In this document: positions 8,648 to 16,263 of the stretch, piece after piece
Layout of the letters: each line of letters opens with the position of its first letter
Position numbering within the stretch: the stretch's first letter is position 1
Origin: JANNHP01 sp031404455
Lineage (GTDB): Bacteria; Planctomycetota; JAJSAM01; JAJVHW01
Assembly (NCBI GenBank): GCA_031404455.1
Contig: JANNHP010000269.1
Coordinates: 1-43,860, forward strand
Length of the DNA: 43,860 nt
Direction: 5' to 3'
Program-made: the position numbers and the translations under genes
The notes under the pieces: model-generated
The model's database searches: none
Told to the model about the DNA's origin: nothing
The model's input: only the letters and a program-made list of their open reading frames with translations

Positions 8648-10042
8648 TCAGAAACGGTGGGCCCCGTGCGCTCCGAGGTTGAACTCGAGCTGGAGCCAGA
8701 CGGACGTCACGTCCTTCGAGAGCGCGGCGGAGTCGTCGAGGTTGACCTGCAGGCGGATCTTCGCGAACTCGCTCGTGTAGTACGTGAGCGCCGCGGACCA
8801 CCGCGTCCGGTCGTCCATGCCGAAGACGTCGTCGTCGGTGCCGTTCACGCGGTCGTAGCGCAGTCCCGCAGTCCAGTCGCGCTGGAAGCCCCACACGAGC
8901 TGCGCGTACTCGCCGGAGTCCTGGAGCTCGCCGCCCGCGACGAACGTGGTGCCGTCGATGAACGAGTCGTAGCCCGCGTGGCGCCGCATCCACTCGCCCT
9001 GGAACGCGACGAACGGGAAGCCGTGGTCGTTGGCGAGCGGCTTCCACTTGATCGTGAGGTCGGCGCCGAGGAGCGACGTGCTCCCGGACGACGACGCGCC
9101 CGACGGCCCGAGCGCGCCCGAGACGCCGAGGAGCGCCGGCATCTCCTCGGTGAGGTCCACCGACGCATCCGCGCGCGCGGACCAGACCATGTCGGCGAAC
9201 GAACGCACCTCTCGGTCCACCTGCTCACCGTACGGCGGACCGTCCTCGGCGGGCCCCGCGAAGGAACCCATGGTGTTGCCGTTCGCGTTCTGGATGCCGA
9301 CGATCAGCTCGAGCGGGAAGTCCGTCGGCGCGAGCCAGGAGACGCGCGCGCCCTCGCCGCGCATGCCGTCGTCGCCGAGGAGCCGGGTGTTCACGACCGG
9401 CTGATCGACGAACTCCCACTGGTGAGGGTGCTGGGGGTTGATGCGGCCGAACTCCGTGAAGTACTGGCCCGCCTTCACCTGCAGGCCGTACGGGAGCGAC
9501 GTCGTCTGGGCGAACGCCTCCTCGAGTACGACGACCGTCTCGCCGTCCTCGTCGATCGTCCAGGAGATGTTCGCCTGGGCCTTGAAGTACGGGTCCACGG
9601 CTCCCGAGAGCACGAGTTCCGTGTTCTGCACGGTGAAGCCGCGCCGGTGCGGGTCGTGGTGGCCGCCTTCGAGACCTTCGAAGATCCGGTCGTTCGGGGC
9701 CGACGAGGTCCCCGCCGCGATGAGCGAGTTCAGGGAGATCTCGAGGAGCTTGAACGCGGACGCCTGCACCGGCTTCGCCGCGGCGAGGCGCGTGTCGAGC
9801 GTGTCCACCTTGTCCACGAGGTCGTCGATCTGCGACTGCAGGTCGCTTGGCTTCCCGGCCGGGGAATCCGCGAGCTTCCGTTCGAGCTCCGCGATCCGCG
9901 CCTCGTCCTTCGCCTTCTGCTCGCGGAACTCTCTCTGAAGCTGCTCGAACTCCCTGCGGATGTCGTCGTCGGGTGCGGCTCGGGCGGTGGCGGCGAGCGC
10001 GCCGAGTGCGGGCAGGGCCGCGCAGACCGTGAGATTGCGCAT
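8648..10042 (-). CDS. Outer-membrane beta-barrel protein of the metal-uptake operon (464 aa)
   Basis: A signal peptide (about 1-22, ending ATARA) is followed by a coiled coil at 25-85 (EFEQLQREFREQKAKDEARI, then heptads around VDKVDTLDTRL). The rest is alternating amphipathic strands typical of a porin-like barrel. The C-terminus LQLEFNLGAHGAHRF ends in Phe, as outer-membrane barrels do. The GAHGAH ending resembles outer-membrane proteins encoded beside zinc ABC importers in other diderms. The role inferred is passage of the metal, or a complex of it, across the outer membrane. It is the second gene of the minus-strand operon. Confidence 0.82.
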   Translation of the reverse strand: MRNLTVCAALPALGALAATARAAPDDDIRREFEQLQREFREQKAKDEARIAELERKLADSPAGKPSDLQSQIDDLVDKVDTLDTRLAAAKPVQASAFKLLEISLNSLIAAGTSSAPNDRIFEGLEGGHHDPHRRGFTVQNTELVLSGAVDPYFKAQANISWTIDEDGETVVVLEEAFAQTTSLPYGLQVKAGQYFTEFGRINPQHPHQWEFVDQPVVNTRLLGDDGMRGEGARVSWLAPTDFPLELIVGIQNANGNTMGSFAGPAEDGPPYGEQVDREVRSFADMVWSARADASVDLTEEMPALLGVSGALGPSGASSSGSTSLLGADLTIKWKPLANDHGFPFVAFQGEWMRRHAGYDSFIDGTTFVAGGELQDSGEYAQLVWGFQRDWTAGLRYDRVNGTDDDVFGMDDRTRWSAALTYYTSEFAKIRLQVNLDDSAALSKDVTSVWLQLEFNLGAHGAHRF

Positions 10043-10117
10043 GAAGGGGATTCCTCGCTCGTGTCGTGAACCGGGCGGACCGTCGGCGCGGGGCCGCGAT
10101 CCAGGAAGGGACTCCGG

Positions 10118-10432
10118 CTACGCGAGCGAGGGAGGGCCACGCGGCGCGTGGCTGCGCCGAGGTTCGGAGGCGACGAGGATCTCGGCACGGGGGACGGACG
10201 CGGTGTCGGTCGCGTCGAGATGCCCGGTGAGTTGCGGCGCTGCGAAGGACTCCGAGGTCCCGATCGAGTGCGCCGCGACGCAGACGCCGCAGTGGTCGTG
10301 ATCGTCGTCGGTCGTGTCGGCCGCGTGGGCGGCGCCGAGGACGACGACCAGCGCGAACGCCAGGACGCCTACGATGGCGACGATCCGCCTGAGGCGGGCG
10401 TCGAGCAGACAGGCGCGGAGCGCGCGTATCAC
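10118..10432 (-). CDS. Small DUF2946-like membrane protein with His/Cys motif (104 aa)
   Basis: The GTG at 10432-10430 starts a protein with one strong membrane segment (about 17-38, RIVAIVGVLAFALVVVLGAAH) followed by DDDHDHCGVCVAAHS, a cluster of Asp, His and two Cys in a CXXC pair that could hold a metal ion. The pattern resembles the short DUF2946 proteins found with metal transport genes. It is the first gene of the putative zinc operon, 75 bases before the outer-membrane gene. A role in metal sensing or delivery is inferred; the assignment to DUF2946 is tentative. Confidence 0.65.
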   Translation of the reverse strand: MIRALRACLLDARLRRIVAIVGVLAFALVVVLGAAHAADTTDDDHDHCGVCVAAHSIGTSESFAAPQLTGHLDATDTASVPRAEILVASEPRRSHAPRGPPSLA

Positions 10433-10458
10433 GGTGTCATACTAGCGCGCCTGGACCC

Positions 10459-10529
10459 GGGGACGGTCCCCAAAACCCAGAGTTCGCGGACTCGAGCGAC
10501 GATCCACCGTGGATCCGGGGACCGTCCCC
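10459..10529. repeat. GGGGAC-type intergenic palindrome, copy B
   Basis: GGGGACGGTCCCC (10459-10471) and its exact reverse complement GGGGACCGTCCCC (10517-10529) bracket 45 bases. The interior includes the hairpin 10501-10515 (GATCCAC, one base, GTGGATC). The element sits in the 156-base gap between the divergent metal operon and the histidine kinase gene, so it lies inside their shared promoter region. Confidence 0.65.
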
Positions 10530-10588
10530 ACGCGGCGTCCTTGCCGATCGCTGACATGCGTCGCGCGGGGCGCCGCTAGCCTCCGGCG

Positions 10589-12259
10589 ATGAGGCGTCCG
10601 TCGCCCGAGTGGCTCCTCGTGCCCGTGTTCGCGATCCCGCTCGCCGCGGCGGCGTCGATCGCGCTCTGGGCGCGGCACGACTACTTCGCGCGGATTGAGC
10701 CCTTCGTCCGGGACGGCGCCGCGGTCGCGCAGCGATGGATCACGGCCGCGCGCGACGATGGCCGCGTCGCCTGGCTCACCGAACGTCTCGTCGAGGCGAC
10801 GCCGCTTCCGGGGACGCACGACGAAGGCTGGCTCCCGTTCCGCTCGCCCCAGGCGTCCGGACACGTGCGGGTGGACGGCGCGCGCGGCTACGCGGACGCG
10901 ACGTTCGTCGCCGACGAGTACCCGGCGGGGCTGACGTCCGCGGCGCTCGCGCGCCCGTCGGCGCGGATCTCGGCGGAGGCGGGGAACCCCGCCGGCCGCA
11001 GCGACGACGTGGATCCCGCGACGGCGGCGTTCGTCGCCGTCCTCGAGAAGAAGGACCTCGCGCGCCTGCGCGCGGCGCCGCTCCCGGCCGCGACGAAGCT
11101 CTACCTTCTGCGGCGCGTGTTCGACGGCGGACCGCCGGTGGACGTCGCCGCGCTGACGACGCTCGCGGCGTTCCAGCGTCTCGTCGCGGGACGTCCGGGC
11201 CCGCTCCCGGCCGGTATCCACGCGGGCGACGGCGTCGTCGCGCTCGTGCCGTCGGCGAAGCGCCTCGTCGTGCTGTATCCGGCGTCGGCCGCGCTGCCGC
11301 CGCTCGGTCCGTTCGTCCTGTCCGAGGGAGAGGACGGCGAGGTGCGCCTCGAATGGAGCGGCACCTCGCCGCCGGCGACGGCCGACATCGCGTGGAGCGG
11401 ACACCTCGACGCGCCGCTTGCGGGGCGTTGGAGTTTCGTGCTCGCGCACGGCGGCCGCTGGTGGGAGTCGGCGACGTTCACGCGGTCGGCGCTCCCGGCG
11501 ATCGTGCTGACGCTCGCGTTCCTGCTCGTGCCGACGGCGCTCTTCGTCGCGCTGCGCAAGCGGCGGCGTCTCGACGAGGCGCGGGCGCGGTTCGTCAACG
11601 AACTCGCGCACGATCTGCGAACGCCGGTGACGTCGCTCCGTCTGCACGCGGAGATGCTGTCGGAGGGACGCGTCCCGGCGGGCCAGGACGCGCGCTACCT
11701 CGCCGTCCTCGGACGCGAGACCGCGCGACTCTCGGCGCTCCTCGCGAACCTCCTCGACCTTTCGCGACTCGAACGCGGTTCGCGCGAGTTCGAGCGTCAA
11801 CGGATCGACGTCGCCGAGATCGCGGGCGACGCTGTGCGCGACGTCACGCTCATCCACCCGAAGCGCGCCGCCGACGTGACGCTCGGCGTTCCGGACGGCC
11901 TCGCCGTCTCGGCCGACCGCACCGCGCTCTCGCGCTGCCTCGCGAACCTGCTCGACAACGCGGCCAAGTTCACGACGCCGGGGACGGCGATCCGCGTGAC
12001 GGCGGAGCGCGCCGACGCCGGGCGCGTGCGGATCGTCGTCGCCGACGACGGTCCGGGCGTGGGGGCGAAGGACCGGTCGCGCATCTTCGACCTCTATGAA
12101 CGCGGCGCCGACGCGGCGACGAACGGCGCGCCGGGGACGGGGCTCGGGCTCGCGCTCGTCCGCGAACTCGTCCAGGGAATGGGCGGTCGCGTCGCGATCC
12201 TCGACACCCCGCGCGGCGCCGCGTTCGAGGTCACTCTTCCGGAGGCGGCTCATGGATGA
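10589..12259 (+). CDS. Membrane sensor histidine kinase (556 aa)
   Basis: Membrane segments lie at about 9-27 (LVPVFAIPLAAAASIALWA) and 304-326 (LPAIVLTLAFLLVPTALFVAL), with an extracytoplasmic region of about 275 residues between them that I do not recognise. There is no clear HAMP domain. The kinase core has the H box NELAHDLRTPVTSLR with the phospho-acceptor His341, the N box LANLLDNAAKF, G1 ADDGPGVG, F IFDLYERG and G2 GTGLGLALV. It overlaps the response-regulator gene by 8 bases. Divergence from the metal-uptake operon suggests, but does not prove, that the sensed signal is metal or envelope related. Confidence 0.93.
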   Translation: MRRPSPEWLLVPVFAIPLAAAASIALWARHDYFARIEPFVRDGAAVAQRWITAARDDGRVAWLTERLVEATPLPGTHDEGWLPFRSPQASGHVRVDGARGYADATFVADEYPAGLTSAALARPSARISAEAGNPAGRSDDVDPATAAFVAVLEKKDLARLRAAPLPAATKLYLLRRVFDGGPPVDVAALTTLAAFQRLVAGRPGPLPAGIHAGDGVVALVPSAKRLVVLYPASAALPPLGPFVLSEGEDGEVRLEWSGTSPPATADIAWSGHLDAPLAGRWSFVLAHGGRWWESATFTRSALPAIVLTLAFLLVPTALFVALRKRRRLDEARARFVNELAHDLRTPVTSLRLHAEMLSEGRVPAGQDARYLAVLGRETARLSALLANLLDLSRLERGSREFERQRIDVAEIAGDAVRDVTLIHPKRAADVTLGVPDGLAVSADRTALSRCLANLLDNAAKFTTPGTAIRVTAERADAGRVRIVVADDGPGVGAKDRSRIFDLYERGADAATNGAPGTGLGLALVRELVQGMGGRVAILDTPRGAAFEVTLPEAAHG

Positions 12260-12950
12260 AGTCCGGCGCATCCTCGTCGTGGAAGACGAAGAGTCGATCC
12301 GCGAGGCTCTGCGCGACGCGCTCGTCTCCGAGGGCTACGAGGTGCTCGTCGCCGCGGACGGAACGCAGGGCCTGGCGCTCGGACTCAGCGAGGACCCGGA
12401 CCTCGTCGTCCTCGACCTGATGCTGCCGGGCCTCGACGGCTTCGAGGTGCTGCGGCGCCTGCGCGCCGACAACGTGGAGACGCCGGTGCTCGTGCTGACG
12501 GCGCGCGGCCTCGCGGAGGACCGCGTGCGCGGTCTCGACCTCGGCGCCGACGACTACGTGGTCAAGCCCTTCTCGCTCTCGGAACTGCTCGCCCGCATCC
12601 GCGCGCGACTGCGCTCCTGGGACCGCGAGCGCGGCCTCGCCGACGGCCACGTGCTGCACTTCGGCGGCGTCACCGTGGACTTCGAGGCGCGCAGCGCCGT
12701 CCGCGACGGGCGCGACCTCAAGCTCACGCCGAAGGAGCTGGAACTCCTGAAGTTCCTCGTCGCGCGGGAGGGCAAGGCGGTGTCGCGCGCGCAACTGCTC
12801 GCGGGCGTCTGGGCCGAGGAGGAGGTCGTCTCCCGCGTGGTGGACACGGCGGTCCTCGGTCTCCGCAAGAAGATCGAGGAGGACCCCGCGAACCCGCGGC
12901 ACGTCGTCTCGGTGCGCGGACTCGGGTACCGCTTCGCGAGGCGGCCGTGA
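12252..12950 (+). CDS. OmpR/PhoB-family response regulator (232 aa)
   Basis: The receiver domain at residues 5-118 has the acidic pocket Glu11-Asp12, phospho-acceptor Asp55 (VVLDLMLPG), Thr83 (LTARG) and Lys105 (VVKPFS). A winged-helix output domain at about 135-230 is recognisable from DLKLTPKELELLKFLVA, VVDTAVLGLRKKIEED and the terminal RGLGYRF. The ATG at 12252 overlaps the kinase stop, so the two proteins are surely a cognate pair. It is presumably a DNA-binding activator or repressor; candidate targets are its own operon, the divergent metal operon and the secreted protein gene 89 bases downstream. Confidence 0.95.
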   Translation: MDEVRRILVVEDEESIREALRDALVSEGYEVLVAADGTQGLALGLSEDPDLVVLDLMLPGLDGFEVLRRLRADNVETPVLVLTARGLAEDRVRGLDLGADDYVVKPFSLSELLARIRARLRSWDRERGLADGHVLHFGGVTVDFEARSAVRDGRDLKLTPKELELLKFLVAREGKAVSRAQLLAGVWAEEEVVSRVVDTAVLGLRKKIEEDPANPRHVVSVRGLGYRFARRP

Positions 12951-13039
12951 CGCGCCGCCCACAGTGCGCTGACCGGACGCTGACCCGGGCGGACGCCGCG
13001 CGTCGTCTACTTGCGCGGGTGACCCGGAGGACCCGAACC

Positions 13040-15637
13040 ATGAAGCGAACGATCATCGCAGCCGCGCTCGGTCTCGCACTCGCAGCGCCTGTCGCGCTCG
13101 GACAGGAGGCCGACGCCGAGACGCGGTTCCACCGCGCCTACGAGCAGGAGGTCGTGGAGGGGAAGCTCGCCGACGCGGCGAAGGTGTACCTGTCGCTGAT
13201 GAACGACAAGGCGACGCCGGAGCGCCTGCGGTTCGAAGCGAAGTTCCGCTTCGCCGTCACGACCGTACTCCTCGGCCGCGCAGACGAGGCCCGCGTCCAC
13301 TTCGCGGACCTCGCGAAGGACACGGCCACGCCCGAGTCGCTGCGCGCGCGCGCGGCGGAGTACCTCGACGCCGCGAAGGGGATCGGCGTCGGCTCGGAGC
13401 TCGACCGGAAGCTGCAGTCGCTCGTCTTCGACCTCGCGAAGGACAAGGAGCCGACGCCCGCTGCGTACCGCGACTTCGAGGTCATCGGGAAGCCGGCCGT
13501 GCCGTTCCTGAGGAGGCTGCTGCAGCACGACGACGCCGCGTTGCGGTGGCACGCGTTCCGGATACTCCTCCGGATGGGGGAACCGGGGATGGCCGAGGCG
13601 TGGACCCCCAAGCTGAGCACGAACAACATGTACGTTCAGCTCGAGCTCGCCCGGTACGTGGACGAACGTCCGGACGAGTTCGCGGTGCTGGAAGGCAAGC
13701 TGCTCGCCCTCGACACCGAGGAGCTCCGGACCACGCTGGGCGCCAACACGTACCTCCGACCGCAGTTCTCCGCCGAGGCGCTGCGCGCGCTGGCCGCGCG
13801 GAAGATCGAGCCGAATCGGCTGCTCGCCTGGTTCCCGACGAAGTGGACCGTCGAGATCGATCGTGTGCGGGGCGAGTGGATCGCGGGCGACGACGCCGAG
13901 CTCTCGGCCGAAGCGACGCGCTCGTGCCTGCGGTTCGTCGGGAGTCTTCCGGACGGGAACATTGCGCTGCGCACGGATCTTTTTTCCGTGATCGTCGCGC
14001 GGCTCGCGACGCTGCGGCTCGACTGGCGGCCGTCCGAATGGAACTTGCAGAAGGGGAACGAACCGGGCCGCCCCGAGTTCGTCGGCTTCGCCCGGCTCGG
14101 TTCCACGATCTCGCCGGACACGCTTCTCGACACGCTCGCCGCGGTCGTCGAACGCGCCGTCGCCGGCGCGGCCGGCCCGACGGACCCGCTGAACTCGGGT
14201 CTCGCGGACGCGCTTGCGATCGCGTACGAGCAGCGCGACGCGGACGCCGAACTCCCCGCGCGCTACGCCGACGTGCTGAAGTCGTGGTTCACCGCGGCGT
14301 CGCGCCGCTCGTACGAGATCGTGAATCCGTTCGCGCTTCGCATGCGTTCGACCCTCTCCCGTCTCCCGCCCGGCGCGGCCGAGTCGCTGGCCGTGTGGGT
14401 CCTCACGACGCCCGACGTGCGCGTGAATCAGGCGATCCGCGCGCAGTCGATTCCGACGCTTCGCCCGCGGGACGTGCCGATCGCACTGGCGGCGATGCGA
14501 GCTGCGGGGACGCAGGAAACGCGCGAGGTCCTTGTTCAGAGCCTCAGCCTGCGGAACGACGCAACGACGCACGACTCCTCGCTCGATTACGTCCGGGCGA
14601 TCGCGCCGGCGCTTGCGGAGATCGTTCGTCTCTGGGCGACGTCGCCGTCGTCCAACGAAACGCCGCTCAGGAAGTTGGTCCCGTACATGAAGGTGCTCCC
14701 CGTCGAGGAGGCCCGCGAGCGCTTCGTCGAAGTCGCGACGGCGGTCGCGGAGATCCCGGACGCGAAACAAAGGCAGGGCTCCCTCACGAGTCACGTCCTC
14801 GGAATCCCGGGTCCGTCGGGCGCGGACCGTTCGTCGTACTGGACGGACGTCGTCCTCCCGTCGCTCCCGCGCGTCTGGGACAAGTTCGCCGCAAGTGACC
14901 GCGGCGCCGTGCTGACGAGCCTGCTGACCCTCCTGGAGAAGCCGCGCGAGCCGAAGCTCAGTGAGGCGATCGCGGGCTTCGTCTGCGAGCACTACGAGGA
15001 AGTGCCCGACTACGCCGTCTACATCATCGCCAACTCGCCGGACCTCTTCCCGGTGACCGCGTGGGTGCCGCGCGTTCAGCTCTCGGCGGACAACCGCGCC
15101 AAGATCGCGCCCGAGCGGGCGGATCCGGCCGTGCTCGAGATGACGAAGGACGCAGCGGCCGCGAGCGACAACGCGCTCCTGTTCACGTCGCGCTGGGCGT
15201 CGCCGAAGCTGAAGGCCGAAGTGTTCGACCGGTTGCTGCGCACGGTGCCGCTCGACCGTCTGGACGAGGTCGTCGGGTACTCGGTGCGCATGGCGAGCCC
15301 CGGAGCGCAGGAGGACGCGCTCGGCCGCGTGATGGCGTCGGACAAGCCGGACCTCGACATCGTGGGCACACTCGTCTCGGAGATCGCCGCGCGGCGGCCG
15401 TCCGAGCGTCTCTACCCCGCAGTGCGCCTGCTGCTCGCGTCGCCGGAGAAGGGCCACGTCCTCGAGGGAATCGACGCCGCGAAGCGCCTCGGCCGCGAGG
15501 AGATGCTGCCCGCGCTCGCGCTCGTCCTCGACTCGATGGACGCCGACCTCCGCCAGTCGGCGAAGGAGGCGATCGACGCGATCGTGGACCTGCGGAAGCT
15601 GAAGGAGGAGGCGCGGAAGAAGGCGGACGGGCGGTAG
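13040..15637 (+). CDS. Large secreted HEAT-like repeat protein (865 aa)
   Basis: No named function. The ATG at 13040 follows CCGGAGG (13024-13030) and gives a signal peptide (MKRTIIAAALGLALAAPVAL, then GQ). The rest is helical. A TPR-like start (KFRFAVTTVLLGRADEARVHF) leads into HEAT-like repeats (VIGKPAVPFLRRLLQHDDAA; AAKRLGREEMLPALALVLDS; DADLRQSAKEAIDAI). The C-terminus is Lys-rich. It follows the response regulator on the same strand, so it may be the third gene of that operon or have its own promoter in the 89-base gap. A scaffold or binding role outside the cytoplasm is inferred. An antisense frame of similar length is a codon-bias shadow. Confidence 0.8.
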   Translation: MKRTIIAAALGLALAAPVALGQEADAETRFHRAYEQEVVEGKLADAAKVYLSLMNDKATPERLRFEAKFRFAVTTVLLGRADEARVHFADLAKDTATPESLRARAAEYLDAAKGIGVGSELDRKLQSLVFDLAKDKEPTPAAYRDFEVIGKPAVPFLRRLLQHDDAALRWHAFRILLRMGEPGMAEAWTPKLSTNNMYVQLELARYVDERPDEFAVLEGKLLALDTEELRTTLGANTYLRPQFSAEALRALAARKIEPNRLLAWFPTKWTVEIDRVRGEWIAGDDAELSAEATRSCLRFVGSLPDGNIALRTDLFSVIVARLATLRLDWRPSEWNLQKGNEPGRPEFVGFARLGSTISPDTLLDTLAAVVERAVAGAAGPTDPLNSGLADALAIAYEQRDADAELPARYADVLKSWFTAASRRSYEIVNPFALRMRSTLSRLPPGAAESLAVWVLTTPDVRVNQAIRAQSIPTLRPRDVPIALAAMRAAGTQETREVLVQSLSLRNDATTHDSSLDYVRAIAPALAEIVRLWATSPSSNETPLRKLVPYMKVLPVEEARERFVEVATAVAEIPDAKQRQGSLTSHVLGIPGPSGADRSSYWTDVVLPSLPRVWDKFAASDRGAVLTSLLTLLEKPREPKLSEAIAGFVCEHYEEVPDYAVYIIANSPDLFPVTAWVPRVQLSADNRAKIAPERADPAVLEMTKDAAAASDNALLFTSRWASPKLKAEVFDRLLRTVPLDRLDEVVGYSVRMASPGAQEDALGRVMASDKPDLDIVGTLVSEIAARRPSERLYPAVRLLLASPEKGHVLEGIDAAKRLGREEMLPALALVLDSMDADLRQSAKEAIDAIVDLRKLKEEARKKADGR

Positions 15638-15649
15638 GACTGAGGCGTA

Positions 15650-15831
15650 GGGGACGGATCTGACTTGTTGACTTCTCCGGCGACAGCGATGTCGCGCGGA
15701 GCGAAGCTCGTCCGCCGGAGAAGTTAAGAAGTCAGGTCCGTCCCCGGCTTGCTCCCCCCGGAGAAGTCGAGAAGTCAGGTCCGTCCCCGAGCTCGTCCGC
15801 CGGAGAAGTATCAAAAGTCAGGTCCGTCCCC
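15650..15831. repeat. GGGGAC-type palindrome, copy C, with tandem 43-base copies of its right arm
   Basis: The left arm 15650-15682 pairs with the right arm 15713-15745 over 33 bases with three mismatches; the outer ends are GGGGACGG and CCGTCCCC. The loop has an inner hairpin (GGAGC GAA GCTC). The right arm is then repeated twice in tandem, ending at 15788 and 15831, giving a 43-base period. Each copy carries AAGTCAGGTCCGTCCCC, preceded by CGGAGAAGT. The element starts 12 bases after the stop of the HEAT-like gene and its last copy contains the ruvX stop codon. Confidence 0.8.
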
Positions 15832-16263
15832 GAGGACGCGCGTCGAGCCAGCCCTGCAGCAGCAACGCCGCAGCGACCATGTCCACTCGCGCCTTCCGGC
15901 CCTTCTGCGCGAGGCCGGCGGCCCAGAGATGGCGCTCCGCCTGGCGCGTGGTGAGGCGCTCGTCCACGTACTCGATCGGGAGGCCCGACATGCGCCCGAC
16001 ATGCGCCCGCACTGCTCCGCGAACGCGACGACCTTCGCGTGGCTCGCGTGCTCGCTGCCGTCCATGTTGACGGGGATGCCGAAGACGAGCGTCGTGACGC
16101 CGCGGTCCTTCGCGATCGCCGCGACGCGCTTCGCCACCTTGCCGGGATCGGTCTCCTCGATGACCTCGATCGCCGTCGCGGCGATGCCGAGAGCGTCGCT
16201 GACGGCGATGCCCACGCGCTTCGTGCCGTAGTCGACGCCGAGGGCGCGGCCGGGCACGGTCAT
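15818..16263 (-). pseudogene. ruvX: RuvX/YqgF Holliday-junction resolvase-like gene, broken by an 11-base duplication
   Basis: The ATG at 16263 overlaps the manC stop (ATGA). The N-terminal part is standard YqgF/RuvX: ALGVDYGTKRVGIAVSD, TLVFGIPVNMDGSE and VVAFAEQC. At 15984-16009 an 11-base unit (CCCGACATGCG) occurs twice and shifts the frame. The correct C-terminal half continues in another frame: SGLPIEYVDERLTTRQAERH, then ARVDMVAAALLLQGWLD. Removing one copy restores 144 residues, a normal RuvX length with correct spacing. As written, the product runs out of frame to a stop at 15811. This is either a true recent mutation or an assembly error. YqgF is nearly universal and often essential (16S rRNA processing), which favours an error. 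Confidence 0.88.
15984..16009. repeat. 11-base tandem duplication disrupting ruvX
   Basis: CCCGACATGCG is present at 15984-15994 and again at 15995-16005, followed by a further CCCG (16006-16009) of the same period. The duplication adds 11 bases, not a multiple of three, and coincides exactly with the frame change in the RuvX protein. Confidence 0.9.

Noticed and set aside
13007..15814. A 935-codon minus-strand frame
   Set aside because: Antisense shadow of the HEAT-like gene; no signal peptide or domain.
15704..15831. Possible CRISPR-like array (three repeats at 43-base spacing)
   Set aside because: The units are contiguous tandem copies with no unique spacers, there are no cas genes, and the repeat belongs to a palindrome family.
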